64,000 bases of DNA from Planosporangium thailandense (lineage in GTDB: Bacteria; Actinomycetota; Actinomycetes; Mycobacteriales; Micromonosporaceae). Below the pieces are notes generated by a model. It did not search any database, had not been told where the DNA came from, and worked only from the letters and a program-made list of their open reading frames with translations. Shown here piece after piece: positions 42,422 through 50,647 of the stretch. The stretch covers positions 96,250 through 160,249 of the forward strand of contig NZ_JAATVY010000014.1 of assembly GCF_011947195.1 (NCBI RefSeq). The letters run 5' to 3'. Position 1 is the stretch's first letter, and every line of letters begins with the position of its first letter. A program made the position numbers and the translations under genes.

Positions 42422-43716
42422 CGACCGGCCTCGGCCGTGCCGGCCAGCCGCTCGATCGCGTCGGCCGCCTGCCGCAGACCGTCGGCATCCCGGATCGCCG
42501 ATCCGTGCGCCGCCAGCCGGCTGCGCAGGTCGTCGTCGGCCAGCAGGCGCTCGATCGCACCGTGCATCTGCTCGTCGGTGAAGCGGTACGGGTCGAGGCG
42601 TACCCCGAAGCCGAGTTCGTCGACCCGCTGTGCGTTGTCGTACTGGTCCCAGAACAGCGGCAGCACGATCATCGGCTTTCCGAAGTGGAACGCCTCGGTG
42701 GTGGTGTTGTTGCCGCCGTGTGTGATGACCAGGTCGACCAGCGGGATGATCTTCGTCTGCGGCAGGAACTCCGCACCCCACATGTTGTCCGCCAGCTCGA
42801 TCTCGGCGTGCAGCGGGCCCTTGGAGACGATGTAGCGGTGCGGTGTCTTGGCCAGCGAGTCGATGGCCCGGCGCATCAGCTCGACGTCGGCGGAGCCGAG
42901 CGATCCGAGGCTGAAGTAGATCAGCGCGCCGTCCCGGCCGGCGAGCTGCTCGGGCAGGGCGAACTCGCCGTCGGTTTCCCGTACCGATGATTCGAGCCGC
43001 TGCCACGTCGGGCCGAGCGGCCGCGCGTCGGTGTAGTCGGCGATTCCCGGGTAGACATACAGATTGAGGTCGCCCTCGTGGATGAACTCGAGGTCGGGCA
43101 GCCCCGGCGCGCCCTGCTCGCGCACCCAGCCGTCGAACTCCTCCCACATCGGACGGTGGACGCGGTCGTACTCGGCCCGGAACGCCGCCCACCCGGAGCG
43201 GTCGTCGGCGGGGTAGCCGGAGAAGACCGGCGCGATGTCCGGGCCCTTGATTTCAAGCGGGTTGCAGGAGACGATCCGGACGAAGGGCACCCCGGCGGTG
43301 TTGAGGGCAGGGAAGGCGACGACGTTGTCCTCGACGATGACGTCCGGCCGTACCCGATCGATGATCTCCAGCAGCCTGGGCTGGCAGTACTTGGCGCCGT
43401 TGATGAGCTCGACCCACACCGGTTTGACCCAGGTCTCGAGCTGCTCGATCGTCGGCTTGCGGAATTCGGGGGCGGTGTCGCGGATGAAGTCCTTCCAGAA
43501 CTGGCCGGCGTCCTGTTCCTCGGCGTTCTCCGCCGGTGGGGCGAGGTCGACGAGGTCTTCTTCGAAGCCGAGCGCGGTGAGCTTCCCCCGCCACGACGCC
43601 TCGGCCGCGAACACCACCCGGTGCCCGCGTCGGCGCAGCACGTCGCCGATGCCGATGCAGTTGTTCGTGGGGCCGTACGCGCTCTCGGGCATGAACAGGA
43701 CTGTCAGCTGGGACAT
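42418..43716 (-). CDS. Family-1 (UGT/MGT-like) glycosyltransferase
   Basis: This 432-residue GT-B protein starts LTVLFMPESAYGPTNNCIGI and carries the C-terminal donor-binding signature ITHGGNNTTTEAFHFGKPMI followed by LPLFWDQYDNAQRVDELGFG. This resembles macrolide and plant-type UDP-glycosyltransferases. The ATG at 43716 has GGGAGAGG seven bases upstream; an ORF start at 43761 lies inside the promoter palindrome. It is the first gene of the minus-strand unit GT-DAO-ALDH. A glycosyltransferase is unexpected in a polyamine pathway and could conjugate or detoxify an amine. Confidence 0.88.
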   Translation of the reverse strand: MSQLTVLFMPESAYGPTNNCIGIGDVLRRRGHRVVFAAEASWRGKLTALGFEEDLVDLAPPAENAEEQDAGQFWKDFIRDTAPEFRKPTIEQLETWVKPVWVELINGAKYCQPRLLEIIDRVRPDVIVEDNVVAFPALNTAGVPFVRIVSCNPLEIKGPDIAPVFSGYPADDRSGWAAFRAEYDRVHRPMWEEFDGWVREQGAPGLPDLEFIHEGDLNLYVYPGIADYTDARPLGPTWQRLESSVRETDGEFALPEQLAGRDGALIYFSLGSLGSADVELMRRAIDSLAKTPHRYIVSKGPLHAEIELADNMWGAEFLPQTKIIPLVDLVITHGGNNTTTEAFHFGKPMIVLPLFWDQYDNAQRVDELGFGVRLDPYRFTDEQMHGAIERLLADDDLRSRLAAHGSAIRDADGLRQAADAIERLAGTAEAGR

Positions 43717-43733
43717 CGCCTCTCCCGGTGTGG

Positions 43734-43755
43734 TTGTTGAATCGAAATTCAACAA
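43734..43755. promoter_or_regulatory. Palindromic operator, probably for the adjacent TetR regulator
   Basis: TTGTTGAAT-N4-ATTCAACAA is a perfect 9-bp inverted repeat (arms 43734-43742 and 43747-43755) in the divergent region between the glycosyltransferase gene (starts 43716) and the TetR gene (starts 43834). The core TGAAT-N4-ATTCA recurs at 48451-48464 in the other divergent promoter of the locus. Confidence 0.8.
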
Positions 43756-43833
43756 GGCCACCGGTTCGGAGTCAATATGCAGGCACTATGGTGGTGGCGA
43801 AAGTGTTGACGTCCTACCCCGGATCGGTGCCGC

Positions 43834-44484
43834 ATGACCTCTCGTAAGTCCCGTGCCGAACGCCGCCAGGACCTCATCGAGGCCGCTCGCCGGGCAATGG
43901 TCCAGCACGGGACCGATTCGGTACTGCTGAACCAGGTGGCCGAACAGGCCGGCCTCACCTCGGGCGCGGTCCTGTACCACTATCCGGATCTGCAGGATCT
44001 GCTGCTGGAAGCGCACCACGCGGGCATGGAGCGCTTCTACGAACTGCGCGTGAAGAAGATCGCCAACATCGCCGATCCGGTGCGGAAGCTGGTGGTGACC
44101 ATCCGCTCCGGACTGCCCACGGACGCCGAGGACGCCGACGTACGCCTGCTCTGCGAGCTCGGCGGGGCAGCCGGTCGCAACCGGGTCTACGCCGCCCTGC
44201 TGACCACGCTCTACGACCGGCAGGTCTCGATGTACCAGACGATCCTCGAACTCGGCGTGGTCCAGGGCGCGTTCACGCTCGCCGCGGATTCGCAGACCAT
44301 CGCGCGCAACCTGGTGGCGCTCGAGGATGCGTACGGCTACCGGATCGTGGCCCGCCACCCGACCCTGCACACCGCCGAGGCGATCGAGCTGATCCTGTCG
44401 TACGCGCGCCTGGTCACCGGAAATCCGCTGGACGTGCCGGCGGAGGCGGCCAAACCCCGGCGCGCCCGGCGGACCACGACCTAG
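43834..44484 (+). CDS. TetR-family transcriptional regulator
   Basis: A 216-residue protein with an N-terminal helix-turn-helix (AERRQDLIEAARRAMVQHGT, LLNQVAEQAGLTSGAVLYHY) and a variable C-terminal ligand domain. It is divergently transcribed from the GT-DAO-ALDH operon and tail-to-tail with the ABC transporter operon. With the palindrome next to it and a second copy upstream of the kinase and binding-protein genes, it is the likely local regulator of the whole locus, perhaps responding to the transported amine. The first unit of a 13-bp tandem repeat includes its final codons and stop. Confidence 0.92.
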   Translation: MTSRKSRAERRQDLIEAARRAMVQHGTDSVLLNQVAEQAGLTSGAVLYHYPDLQDLLLEAHHAGMERFYELRVKKIANIADPVRKLVVTIRSGLPTDAEDADVRLLCELGGAAGRNRVYAALLTTLYDRQVSMYQTILELGVVQGAFTLAADSQTIARNLVALEDAYGYRIVARHPTLHTAEAIELILSYARLVTGNPLDVPAEAAKPRRARRTTT

Positions 44485-44535
44485 GACCACGACCTAGACC
44501 CACGACGCAGGTCCACGGCGTAGGGCCACGACGGC
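44471..44535. repeat. Five-unit 13-bp tandem repeat
   Basis: The unit GGACCACGACCTA occurs twice exactly (44471-44496), then three diverging copies follow: GACCCACGACGCA, GGTCCACGGCGTA and GGGCCACGACGGC. It spans the stop of the TetR gene and the whole gap to the convergent ABC-transporter gene (ends 44537). It is not an obvious hairpin terminator. Confidence 0.85.
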
Positions 44536-44536
44536 G

Positions 44537-45580
44537 TCAGTCGTTCCCGAGCAGCATGGCGTCGGACGCCGACCAGTCCACCCGGGTCTTGTCGCCGAGC
44601 GCGACCGCGGTGGCGCCGGCGACCGTGGCCAGCAGCGGCCGGTCGAGTCCGGTGACGTCCACCGCCACGCGCGTGGTCCCGCCGAAGAAGGTCACGTCGC
44701 GTACCACGCCGGCCAACCCGCCCTCGGTGCCCAGCCGTACCCGCTCGGGGCGTACCGCGAGGGTTGCCGCCCGCCCCACGGCGGCTGCCGGTACCGGGCA
44801 GGGCAGCACGCCGACGCCGGGCACCTGCAGGCCGTCCGCGCCGACCATGCCGGTGACCAGGTTGTTGGCTCCGATGAAGTCCGCCACGAACAGGTCGGCG
44901 GGACGCTCGTACAGGGGCACCGGTGCATCGATCTGGCGCACCCGACCCTCACTGAGCACCGCGACCCGGTCGGCCAGCGACATCGCCTCCTCCTGGTCGT
45001 GGGTGACGACGACGAAGGTGATCCCCACCTCGTGCTGCAACCGCTTGAGCTCCAGCTGCATCTCGGCGCGCACCTTCTTGTCCAGGGCCGAGAGGGGCTC
45101 GTCGAGCAGCAGCAGCCGCGGCCGCTTCACGATCGCCCGAGCCAGCGCGACGCGCTGCCGCTGGCCACCGGAGAGTTGGTTCGGCCGGCGGCGGGCCAGC
45201 CCGGTGAGGCCGATGGTGGCGAGCACCGCGTCCACGCGTTCGCGGATCTCCGCCTTCGGCAGATGCTCGCGCTCCAGCCCATACGCGATGTTCTTCGCCA
45301 CGTTCATGTGCGGGAAGAGGGCGTACGACTGGAACATGAGGTTCACCGGTCGCCGGTGCGGTGGGACGGCGAGCAGGTCGGCGTCGTCGAGGGTCACCGA
45401 TCCGCTGTCGGGGTGCTCGAAGCCGGCGAGGATCCGCAACAGGGTCGTCTTGCCGCAGCCACTGGGGCCCAGCAGGGCGAAGAACTCGCCTTGGCGGATC
45501 TCGAGGCTCACCTGCTCCAGCGCGCGGATCTCGCCGAAGCGCCGGCTGACGGCCTCGATGCGGACCAGGGGCTCGGTCAT
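44537..45580 (-). CDS. potA: ABC transporter ATP-binding protein, PotA type
   Basis: A 347-residue ATPase with Walker A LLGPSGCGKTTLLR, the Q-loop in NLMFQSYALFPHMNV, signature LSGGQRQRVALARAI, Walker B RLLLLDEPLSALD and the switch His in VVTHDQEEAM. A C-terminal TOBE domain follows (LAVRPERVRLGTEGG), as in PotA/FbpC-type importers. It overlaps the permease gene by 4 bp. Together with two PotB/PotC-like permeases and a PotD-like lipoprotein it forms a complete polyamine-type (or related small amine) importer. The exact substrate is inferred from neighbours. Confidence 0.93.
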   Translation of the reverse strand: MTEPLVRIEAVSRRFGEIRALEQVSLEIRQGEFFALLGPSGCGKTTLLRILAGFEHPDSGSVTLDDADLLAVPPHRRPVNLMFQSYALFPHMNVAKNIAYGLEREHLPKAEIRERVDAVLATIGLTGLARRRPNQLSGGQRQRVALARAIVKRPRLLLLDEPLSALDKKVRAEMQLELKRLQHEVGITFVVVTHDQEEAMSLADRVAVLSEGRVRQIDAPVPLYERPADLFVADFIGANNLVTGMVGADGLQVPGVGVLPCPVPAAAVGRAATLAVRPERVRLGTEGGLAGVVRDVTFFGGTTRVAVDVTGLDRPLLATVAGATAVALGDKTRVDWSASDAMLLGND

Positions 45581-46347
45581 ATGGACTCCGTGAGGCGAGA
45601 CAGGCGCTGGGCAATGAGCACGAACGTGAAGCTGACCGCCAACAGGAGGGTGGCCAGGGCATTGATCTCGGGTGTGACGCCGAAACGCACCATCGAATAG
45701 ATCACGATGGGGAGGGTCGGGTTGTCCGGACCGGTGGTGAAGAACGCGATGACGAACTCGTCGATGGACAGCGAGAAGGCCAGCAGCGCACCGGCGATGA
45801 TGCCCGGCGCGAGCGACGGCAGGGTGATCCGGGCGAAGGTCGAAAGCGGCGTGGCGCCGAGGTCACGGGAGGCTTCCTCCAGGGACCCGTCAACGTGTGC
45901 CAGGCGGGTGCGTACCACGGCCGCGACGAACGCCGTGCCGAATACGGCGTGCGCCAGGAGGATGGAGTGCCGGCCGAGCGTGAACTGCACGGCGGTGTAG
46001 AAGGCGAGCAGGCCGATGGCGAGCACGATGTCAGGGAGCACCGCGGGTGCCACCGCGATGGCGTCGAGCAGTTTCGACCGGGTGTAGCGGGCGAGGCCGA
46101 CCGCGAGCAGGGTGCCGAGGACCGTCGACAGGGCGGTCGCGCCGGCCGCGACGATCAGCGTGTTGACCAGCCCCTCGCGTACCGCCCGGTCGGCGAACAG
46201 CTTGCCGTACCAGGCGGTGCCGAACCCGTCCAACCGGTACGGGGTGTCGGCGGCGTTGAAGGACATCACCACGAGGACCGCGATCGGCAGGTACAGGAAC
46301 AGGTACGTCAGGCCCGCGGGGACGTACAGCCAGTTCGATCTACGCAC
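45577..46347 (-). CDS. potC: ABC transporter permease, PotC type
   Basis: The 256-residue membrane protein starts from a GTG at 46347 (RRSNWLYVPAGLTYLFLYLP) that overlaps the preceding permease gene by 8 bp. It has six predicted helices and the cytoplasmic EAA loop SLEEASRDLGATPLSTFARI that contacts the ATPase. TFVLIAQRL closes the chain. The longer open frame to 46407 adds only residues read out of frame from the neighbour. It forms the membrane channel together with the PotB-like subunit. Confidence 0.9.
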   Translation of the reverse strand: MRRSNWLYVPAGLTYLFLYLPIAVLVVMSFNAADTPYRLDGFGTAWYGKLFADRAVREGLVNTLIVAAGATALSTVLGTLLAVGLARYTRSKLLDAIAVAPAVLPDIVLAIGLLAFYTAVQFTLGRHSILLAHAVFGTAFVAAVVRTRLAHVDGSLEEASRDLGATPLSTFARITLPSLAPGIIAGALLAFSLSIDEFVIAFFTTGPDNPTLPIVIYSMVRFGVTPEINALATLLLAVSFTFVLIAQRLSRLTESI

Positions 46348-47230
46348 GGTCCGTCCCGTCGGTGAGCCGGCGCGCCGCCCACGCCTGCGCCATGAGCAGC
46401 AGGACAAGCAGCGCGATGACGATGAGCGCGAGGGTGGAGCCGAACGGCCAGTCGCGCGCCTTGAGGAACTGGTCGCGGATGAGGTTGCCGACCATCACCG
46501 TCCGCCCGCCGCCGAGCAGCTCGGGGATGACGAAGTTGCCGAGGCTCGGCACGAACACGAACACGCAGCCGGTCAGCGCGCCGGGCAGGGTGAGCGGCAG
46601 GGTCACCGACCAGAAGGTGCGAGCCGGGCGGGCGCCCAGATTCGCCGAGGCCTCGCGCAGTTGCGGGTCGAGGCGTTCGATCGCGGAGTACAGCGGCAGC
46701 ACCATGAGCGGCAGGTAGGCGTAGAGCAGTCCGCCGACGACGGCACCCTGGGTGTAGAGCAGCTCCAGCGGCCGTTGGATGATTCCGAGCCCGGTCAGGG
46801 CCCGATTGATGATGCCCTCGCTGTTGAGCAGGATGATCCACGCATAGGTGCGGATGAGGAAGTTGGTCCAGAACGGCAGGACCACGAGGACGAGCGCGAC
46901 CGTGCGCCAGGCGCGGGGGAGCTGCGCGATGAGGTACGCGGTGGGGTAGCCGAGCAGCAGCGCCAGCAGTGTGGTGATACCGGCGATCTTCACCGAGGTC
47001 CAGATGACGCCGAGGTAGAGCCCGTCGGCGACCCGGGTGTAGTTGTCGGCCGATGCCTCGTACACGATCCCGCCGAATCGGCCACGGTGGAACAGGGTGT
47101 AGCCGAGGACGAGCGCGAGCGGCACGAGCATGAACACGGTCAGGTAGCCCAGCCCGGGTCCCAGGGTGGCCAGCCGCCCGACGAGGCGTTCCCGTCGGGC
47201 GGCGCGCGGGGGTGTGCGAGTGGCGCTCAT
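46340..47230 (-). CDS. potB: ABC transporter permease, PotB type
   Basis: A 296-residue permease with six predicted helices; the first is LATLGPGLGYLTVFMLVPLA. The coupling loop reads QLREASANLGARPARTFWSV. The N-terminus is basic (TPPRAARRERLVGRL), typical of the inside end. It is adjacent to the binding-protein gene (stop 47231, next start 47230), so the four transporter genes are one operon. This subunit and the PotC-like protein form the heterodimeric channel. Confidence 0.9.
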   Translation of the reverse strand: MSATRTPPRAARRERLVGRLATLGPGLGYLTVFMLVPLALVLGYTLFHRGRFGGIVYEASADNYTRVADGLYLGVIWTSVKIAGITTLLALLLGYPTAYLIAQLPRAWRTVALVLVVLPFWTNFLIRTYAWIILLNSEGIINRALTGLGIIQRPLELLYTQGAVVGGLLYAYLPLMVLPLYSAIERLDPQLREASANLGARPARTFWSVTLPLTLPGALTGCVFVFVPSLGNFVIPELLGGGRTVMVGNLIRDQFLKARDWPFGSTLALIVIALLVLLLMAQAWAARRLTDGTDRA

Positions 47231-48343
47231 CTACCCGGCCGACACCTCGGTCGCGATGCGGGTGTAGGTCGGCGCGGCGTCGCCGAGGTCGACCGGTACC
47301 TCGTTCTTCAGCAGATCGGCCGGGGCCATCTTCAACTGCGGGTGGGTCTCCAGCACCTTGGCGTCGACCTTGGCCATGGCGGCCGCGTTCGGCACCTTGT
47401 AGAGGATGTTGTCGGCGGCCCAGGAGTGGTTGTCGGCGTCGAGGATGTAGTTGATGAAGGCGTGGGCGGCCTCTTTGTTCTTCGACGTCTTCAAGATCAC
47501 CATCGTGTCCACCCAGAGGTCGCTGCCCTCCTTGGGCACCACGAACTTGATCTTCGGGTCATCGGTCGGGCACCAGCCGTCCCACGCTTCGACCAGGGCC
47601 GCCTCGCCGGACTTGAGCCGGTCGCCGAACGTCGTGTCGTCGTAGGCCAGCAGGGTCTTCTTCGCCGCGAGCAGCTTCTGCTTCACCTGCTCCAGCTGCT
47701 TCGCGTCCGTGGTGTTCGCCGAGAAGCCGAGCGACTTCTCGGCCGGGAGCATGAGCCACCGCTCGGTGGCCATCATGGTCACCTTCTTGGCCAGCTGCGG
47801 CTTCGGCGTGAGCAGGTCTTCCCAGCTGTCGGGGGTGTAGCCGGTCAGGTCCGTGCGGTAGCACAGGCCGGTCGTGCCCCAGGTGTACGGCACGGAGAAC
47901 TTGTTGCCCTTGTCGAAGGCCAGTTGCCCGGCTTCGGGGTAGAGGTTCTTGAGGTTGGGCACCAGATCGGCGTGGATCGGTTCGAGCAGGCCCTGCTCGT
48001 TGAGCGCCTGGGCGAACTGCCCGGAAACGAAGGCGACGTCGATGTGGCTGTCGCCGCCCGCCGTCAGCTTCGCCATGATCTCTTCGTTCGTGGCGTGCTT
48101 GGTGACGGTGACCGTCGGCCCCTTCGCCGCCTTGAACTTCTCGGGCAGATCCTCCGGCATGTAGCCGTCCCAGTTGGAAACGGTGAGTTTCTGCTTGCTC
48201 AGATCCGCGTTCGGGTCGAGGGTGTCCGGGCCGGCGGCGCGGCCGTCGGCGCCGCCACCGCCACATGCCGTCATGGCGAGAACGAGGCCCGCGGCGATGA
48301 TTGCCGGGCCGGCGGCGCGTCGGCTACTGCTGAACAGCAACAC
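47231..48343 (-). CDS. potD: ABC transporter substrate-binding lipoprotein, PotD type
   Basis: The 370-residue lipoprotein begins with a signal peptide ending AIIAAGLVLAMTACGGG (lipobox MTAC). The mature chain has KLTVSNWDGYMPEDLPEKFK, GDSHIDVAFVSGQFAQAL and FSVPYTWGTTGLCYRTD, the pattern of PotD/PotF polyamine-binding proteins. The GTG at 48343 follows AGGAG with good spacing; the longer frame to 48736 was rejected because it covers the divergent kinase gene. It is the promoter-proximal gene of the importer operon, just downstream of the shared TGAAT-N4-ATTCA palindrome. Confidence 0.9.
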   Translation of the reverse strand: MLLFSSSRRAAGPAIIAAGLVLAMTACGGGGADGRAAGPDTLDPNADLSKQKLTVSNWDGYMPEDLPEKFKAAKGPTVTVTKHATNEEIMAKLTAGGDSHIDVAFVSGQFAQALNEQGLLEPIHADLVPNLKNLYPEAGQLAFDKGNKFSVPYTWGTTGLCYRTDLTGYTPDSWEDLLTPKPQLAKKVTMMATERWLMLPAEKSLGFSANTTDAKQLEQVKQKLLAAKKTLLAYDDTTFGDRLKSGEAALVEAWDGWCPTDDPKIKFVVPKEGSDLWVDTMVILKTSKNKEAAHAFINYILDADNHSWAADNILYKVPNAAAMAKVDAKVLETHPQLKMAPADLLKNEVPVDLGDAAPTYTRIATEVSAG

Positions 48344-48449
48344 TCCGTGCTCCTGTCGGGAGTCGGGACAGTGATCCGGAGTGTTGCAACGAGCGTCAAC
48401 ATACGCAAGACTCAAATAGCCACTTGCAGCCGATATTTTAGGTCGGACA

Positions 48450-48465
48450 CTGAATTTGGATTCAA
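48450..48465. promoter_or_regulatory. Second copy of the TetR-type palindrome
   Basis: TGAAT-N4-ATTCA (arms 48451-48455 and 48460-48464) with CTGAAT and ATTCAAC context repeats the core of the site at 43734-43755. It lies in the divergent region between the importer operon (starts 48343) and the kinase gene, and overlaps the likely kinase start. Confidence 0.65.
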
Positions 48466-49556
48466 CTAATGACCGGGTCCGGCCCGGTGCCTCCGCCGCG
48501 CTCGTCGAGGCTCTCGCCACCGGCGGCGCAGTGGCGGGCCTACGGGTGCGCCGCTTCGTGCCGCTCGCCTCGGGTCCGCTCGAGGAACGGATGATCACCG
48601 TCGACCAGACGAACACCTCGGTCGTGGTGGGCGAGCGCGTCGTGGTGAAGTGGATGCGCCCCGCGGCCGGCGGGCGGTCACCCGATCGGGCGCCCGACCT
48701 GTTGGCACATCTGGCGGCCGCCGGCTTCACCCGCACGCCGACGCCGTACGCGGCGGTCTACCACGACGGACCCGACGGCGGCCTCGCGGCCGTCGTGACC
48801 GGATTCCTGCCGGACGCCTCCGACGGATGGGACTGGTGTGTCGACGCGCTGCTCGGCCAGCTCGACGGGGGACCGCCGGACGATCATGCCGGCGACATCG
48901 GGGTGCTGGCCGCCGAGCTGCACTGCGCCCTGGCCACGCCGTCGGGGACCATCCCGGTGCCGGTCACCGAGGTCGTACACCCGACCTGGGCAGGCGACGG
49001 CCTGGCCGTCTTCGAACAGGCGCACCGGCTCGTGGCCGACGTCGACGACGAGGACGCGCGCTGGTTCACCGCCCGGGCGCACCGGCTCGCGGCCGATATC
49101 GGGCGGTCCCGGGAGGTGGATCGGGCGTACGTCATCCAACCGCACGGTGACCTGCACGTGGGACAGATCCTGCGGTGGCGAGGTGGGCTCGCGGTGACCG
49201 ACTTCGATGGAAACCCGACCCTCGCGACGCCCGACGGCGGGCCCCTAACCGAGCCGGCTGCCCGCGATGTGGCCCAGTTGCGGACAAGCCTGCTGCACGT
49301 CGGGCAGATCGCCAACCGGCGGACCGGGTACCGGCACCGGACAGCCGTGGCCGACTGGTGTCAGCGCGCCGTCGACGACCTTCTCGTGGCGTATCGCCGC
49401 ACCCTCGACGAGCGCGGCATGGCGCACCTGTTCGACGAGCGGCTGCTGCGGCCCTTCGAGGTCGAGCAGGAATGCCGCGAGCTGTGCTACGCAGCCCGTT
49501 TTCTGCCCCGCTGGCGGTACGCCCCGATGGGCGTACTGCGTTCCTGGTACGACTAG
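48456..49556 (+). CDS. APH/maltokinase-like small-molecule kinase (possible glucosamine kinase)
   Basis: The product (up to 366 residues) has the kinase lobe motifs VVKWMRPAA (Lys), VIQPHGDLHVGQIL (catalytic Asp) and VTDFDGNP (metal Asp). The H-G-D-L-H-x-G-Q and D-F-x-G pattern is that of maltokinase-like and actinobacterial glucosamine kinases of the APH superfamily. A SIS-domain gene starts 13 bp downstream; from memory, characterised actinobacterial glucosamine kinases have SIS genes as neighbours. The start is uncertain: TTG 48456 is used here although it overlaps the palindrome and lacks a ribosome-binding site; GTG 48528 is an alternative. Antibiotic phosphorylation is less likely in this context. 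Confidence 0.78.
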   Translation: MDSTNDRVRPGASAALVEALATGGAVAGLRVRRFVPLASGPLEERMITVDQTNTSVVVGERVVVKWMRPAAGGRSPDRAPDLLAHLAAAGFTRTPTPYAAVYHDGPDGGLAAVVTGFLPDASDGWDWCVDALLGQLDGGPPDDHAGDIGVLAAELHCALATPSGTIPVPVTEVVHPTWAGDGLAVFEQAHRLVADVDDEDARWFTARAHRLAADIGRSREVDRAYVIQPHGDLHVGQILRWRGGLAVTDFDGNPTLATPDGGPLTEPAARDVAQLRTSLLHVGQIANRRTGYRHRTAVADWCQRAVDDLLVAYRRTLDERGMAHLFDERLLRPFEVEQECRELCYAARFLPRWRYAPMGVLRSWYD

Positions 49557-49569
49557 AGCAAGGAGCCTC

Positions 49570-50526
49570 GTGGACCCGCGCCTGTTCCTGGCCGATCTGG
49601 AAGCCAAACCCGCGTCGCTGCGACGCCTGGCCTCGACCCTCACCGGCGACGTGTGGCGCGGGTTGCGCGAGCCGGTCGAGCGGGTGCTGTTGCTCGGGAT
49701 GGGCAGCTCGCGTTACGCGGCCGAGATGGCGGCGCTGCGGCTGCGCGCGGCGGGCGTCGACGCGGTGGCCGAATACGCCTCGGCCGCGAACTCCTATCCC
49801 GCCGGACCGCGGACCCTGGTGGTCGCCATCTCGGCGACCGGGAACAGCCAGGAGACCCTCGACGCCGCGACCCGGTACCAGGGGTCGGGGCGGCTCGTCG
49901 CCCTGACGAATTCACCGGATTCGCCGCTGGCGGACGTCGCCGACCTCGTGGTGCCGATGCACGCCGGGACCGAGGAGGGCGGGGTGGCGTGCCGGACCTT
50001 CCAGCACACGCTGCTGCTCCTGCTGGATCTGGTGGATCGGCTGACCGGAGCGCCGCGCGACGGCGCGGGCCTCGCGCGGCGCGCCGCCGATGCCACGGAG
50101 GATCTGCTCGCCCGTCGCGACGAGTGGCTGCCGCGGGCCAGTGACCTCCTGGACGGCCCGCACGGGCTGTACGCCCTCGCGCCGGTGGAGCGGCTCTCCT
50201 CCGCGTGGCAGTCGGCGTTGATGGTCCGCGAGGGGCCGCGCCGCCCCGCCGACGGATGCGAGACGGGCGACTGGTCGCACGTCGACGTGTACCTCACCAA
50301 GACGCTCGACTACCGCGCGCTGCTCTTCCCCGGGTCCCGGTACGACCCGCCGGCGCTGGACTGGTTGTCGGCGCGCGGGGCCACCGTGCTCGCGGTCGGT
50401 GCCGAGGTGGCCGGCGCCGCGGCGGTGATCCGCTATCCCGGCGACGACGACCCGGGCGTGCGCCTGTTGACCGAGACGCTGGTCGCCGAGCTCGTGGCCG
50501 CCCGGTGGTGGGCGGCCAGCATCTGA
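49570..50526 (+). CDS. SIS-domain sugar isomerase/deaminase-like protein
   Basis: A 318-residue double-SIS protein resembling the isomerase half of GlmS, AgaS and FrlB. The first domain reads VERVLLLGMGSSRYAAEMAA and LVVAISATGNSQETLDAATR (phosphosugar-binding Ser/Thr loop). The second half has RLSSAWQSALMVREGPRRPA, where the GlmS-type L-K-E segment is replaced by MVREGPRR. GTG 49570 has AAGGAG upstream. It follows the kinase gene by 13 bp, so the pair probably phosphorylates and then isomerises or deaminates an amino sugar or glycated amine. Confidence 0.85.
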   Translation: MDPRLFLADLEAKPASLRRLASTLTGDVWRGLREPVERVLLLGMGSSRYAAEMAALRLRAAGVDAVAEYASAANSYPAGPRTLVVAISATGNSQETLDAATRYQGSGRLVALTNSPDSPLADVADLVVPMHAGTEEGGVACRTFQHTLLLLLDLVDRLTGAPRDGAGLARRAADATEDLLARRDEWLPRASDLLDGPHGLYALAPVERLSSAWQSALMVREGPRRPADGCETGDWSHVDVYLTKTLDYRALLFPGSRYDPPALDWLSARGATVLAVGAEVAGAAAVIRYPGDDDPGVRLLTETLVAELVAARWWAASI

Positions 50527-50541
50527 AACAGAGATCAGCTC

Positions 50542-50576
50542 GGATGTCAACCAATGTCACTGGAAAAGTGACATCC
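50542..50576. promoter_or_regulatory. Inverted repeat upstream of the amine oxidase gene
   Basis: ATGTCAC (50554-50560) pairs with GTGACAT (50568-50574) around a 7-nt loop, and the outer GGATGTCA / TGACATCC elements form a second nested pair. It lies 16 bp after the SIS stop and about 70 bp before the amine oxidase start, so it could be an attenuating hairpin or a protein-binding site. It does not contain the TGAAT-N4-ATTCA motif. Confidence 0.45.
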
Positions 50577-50647
50577 TTGACTGACTAACTGAACTCAGAT
50601 TTAAATGCGAGCACGCCAGCTGAGGCGTTCGCGACCGGAGGTCAGTC

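Noticed and set aside
40973..43192. 739-residue version of the DAO oxidase
   Set aside because: The first 257 codons overlap the glycosyltransferase in another frame; the TTG at 42421 with a 4-bp overlap is a better start.
46112..48469. 785-codon plus-strand open frame
   Set aside because: It lies opposite the PotB/PotC/PotD genes, which have clear motifs; the translation is a repetitive His/Glu/Gly-rich shadow.
48456..49556. Aminoglycoside phosphotransferase (resistance gene)
   Set aside because: The APH-like motifs fit, but the HGDLHxGQ variant and the adjacent SIS gene point to a maltokinase/glucosamine-kinase type enzyme.
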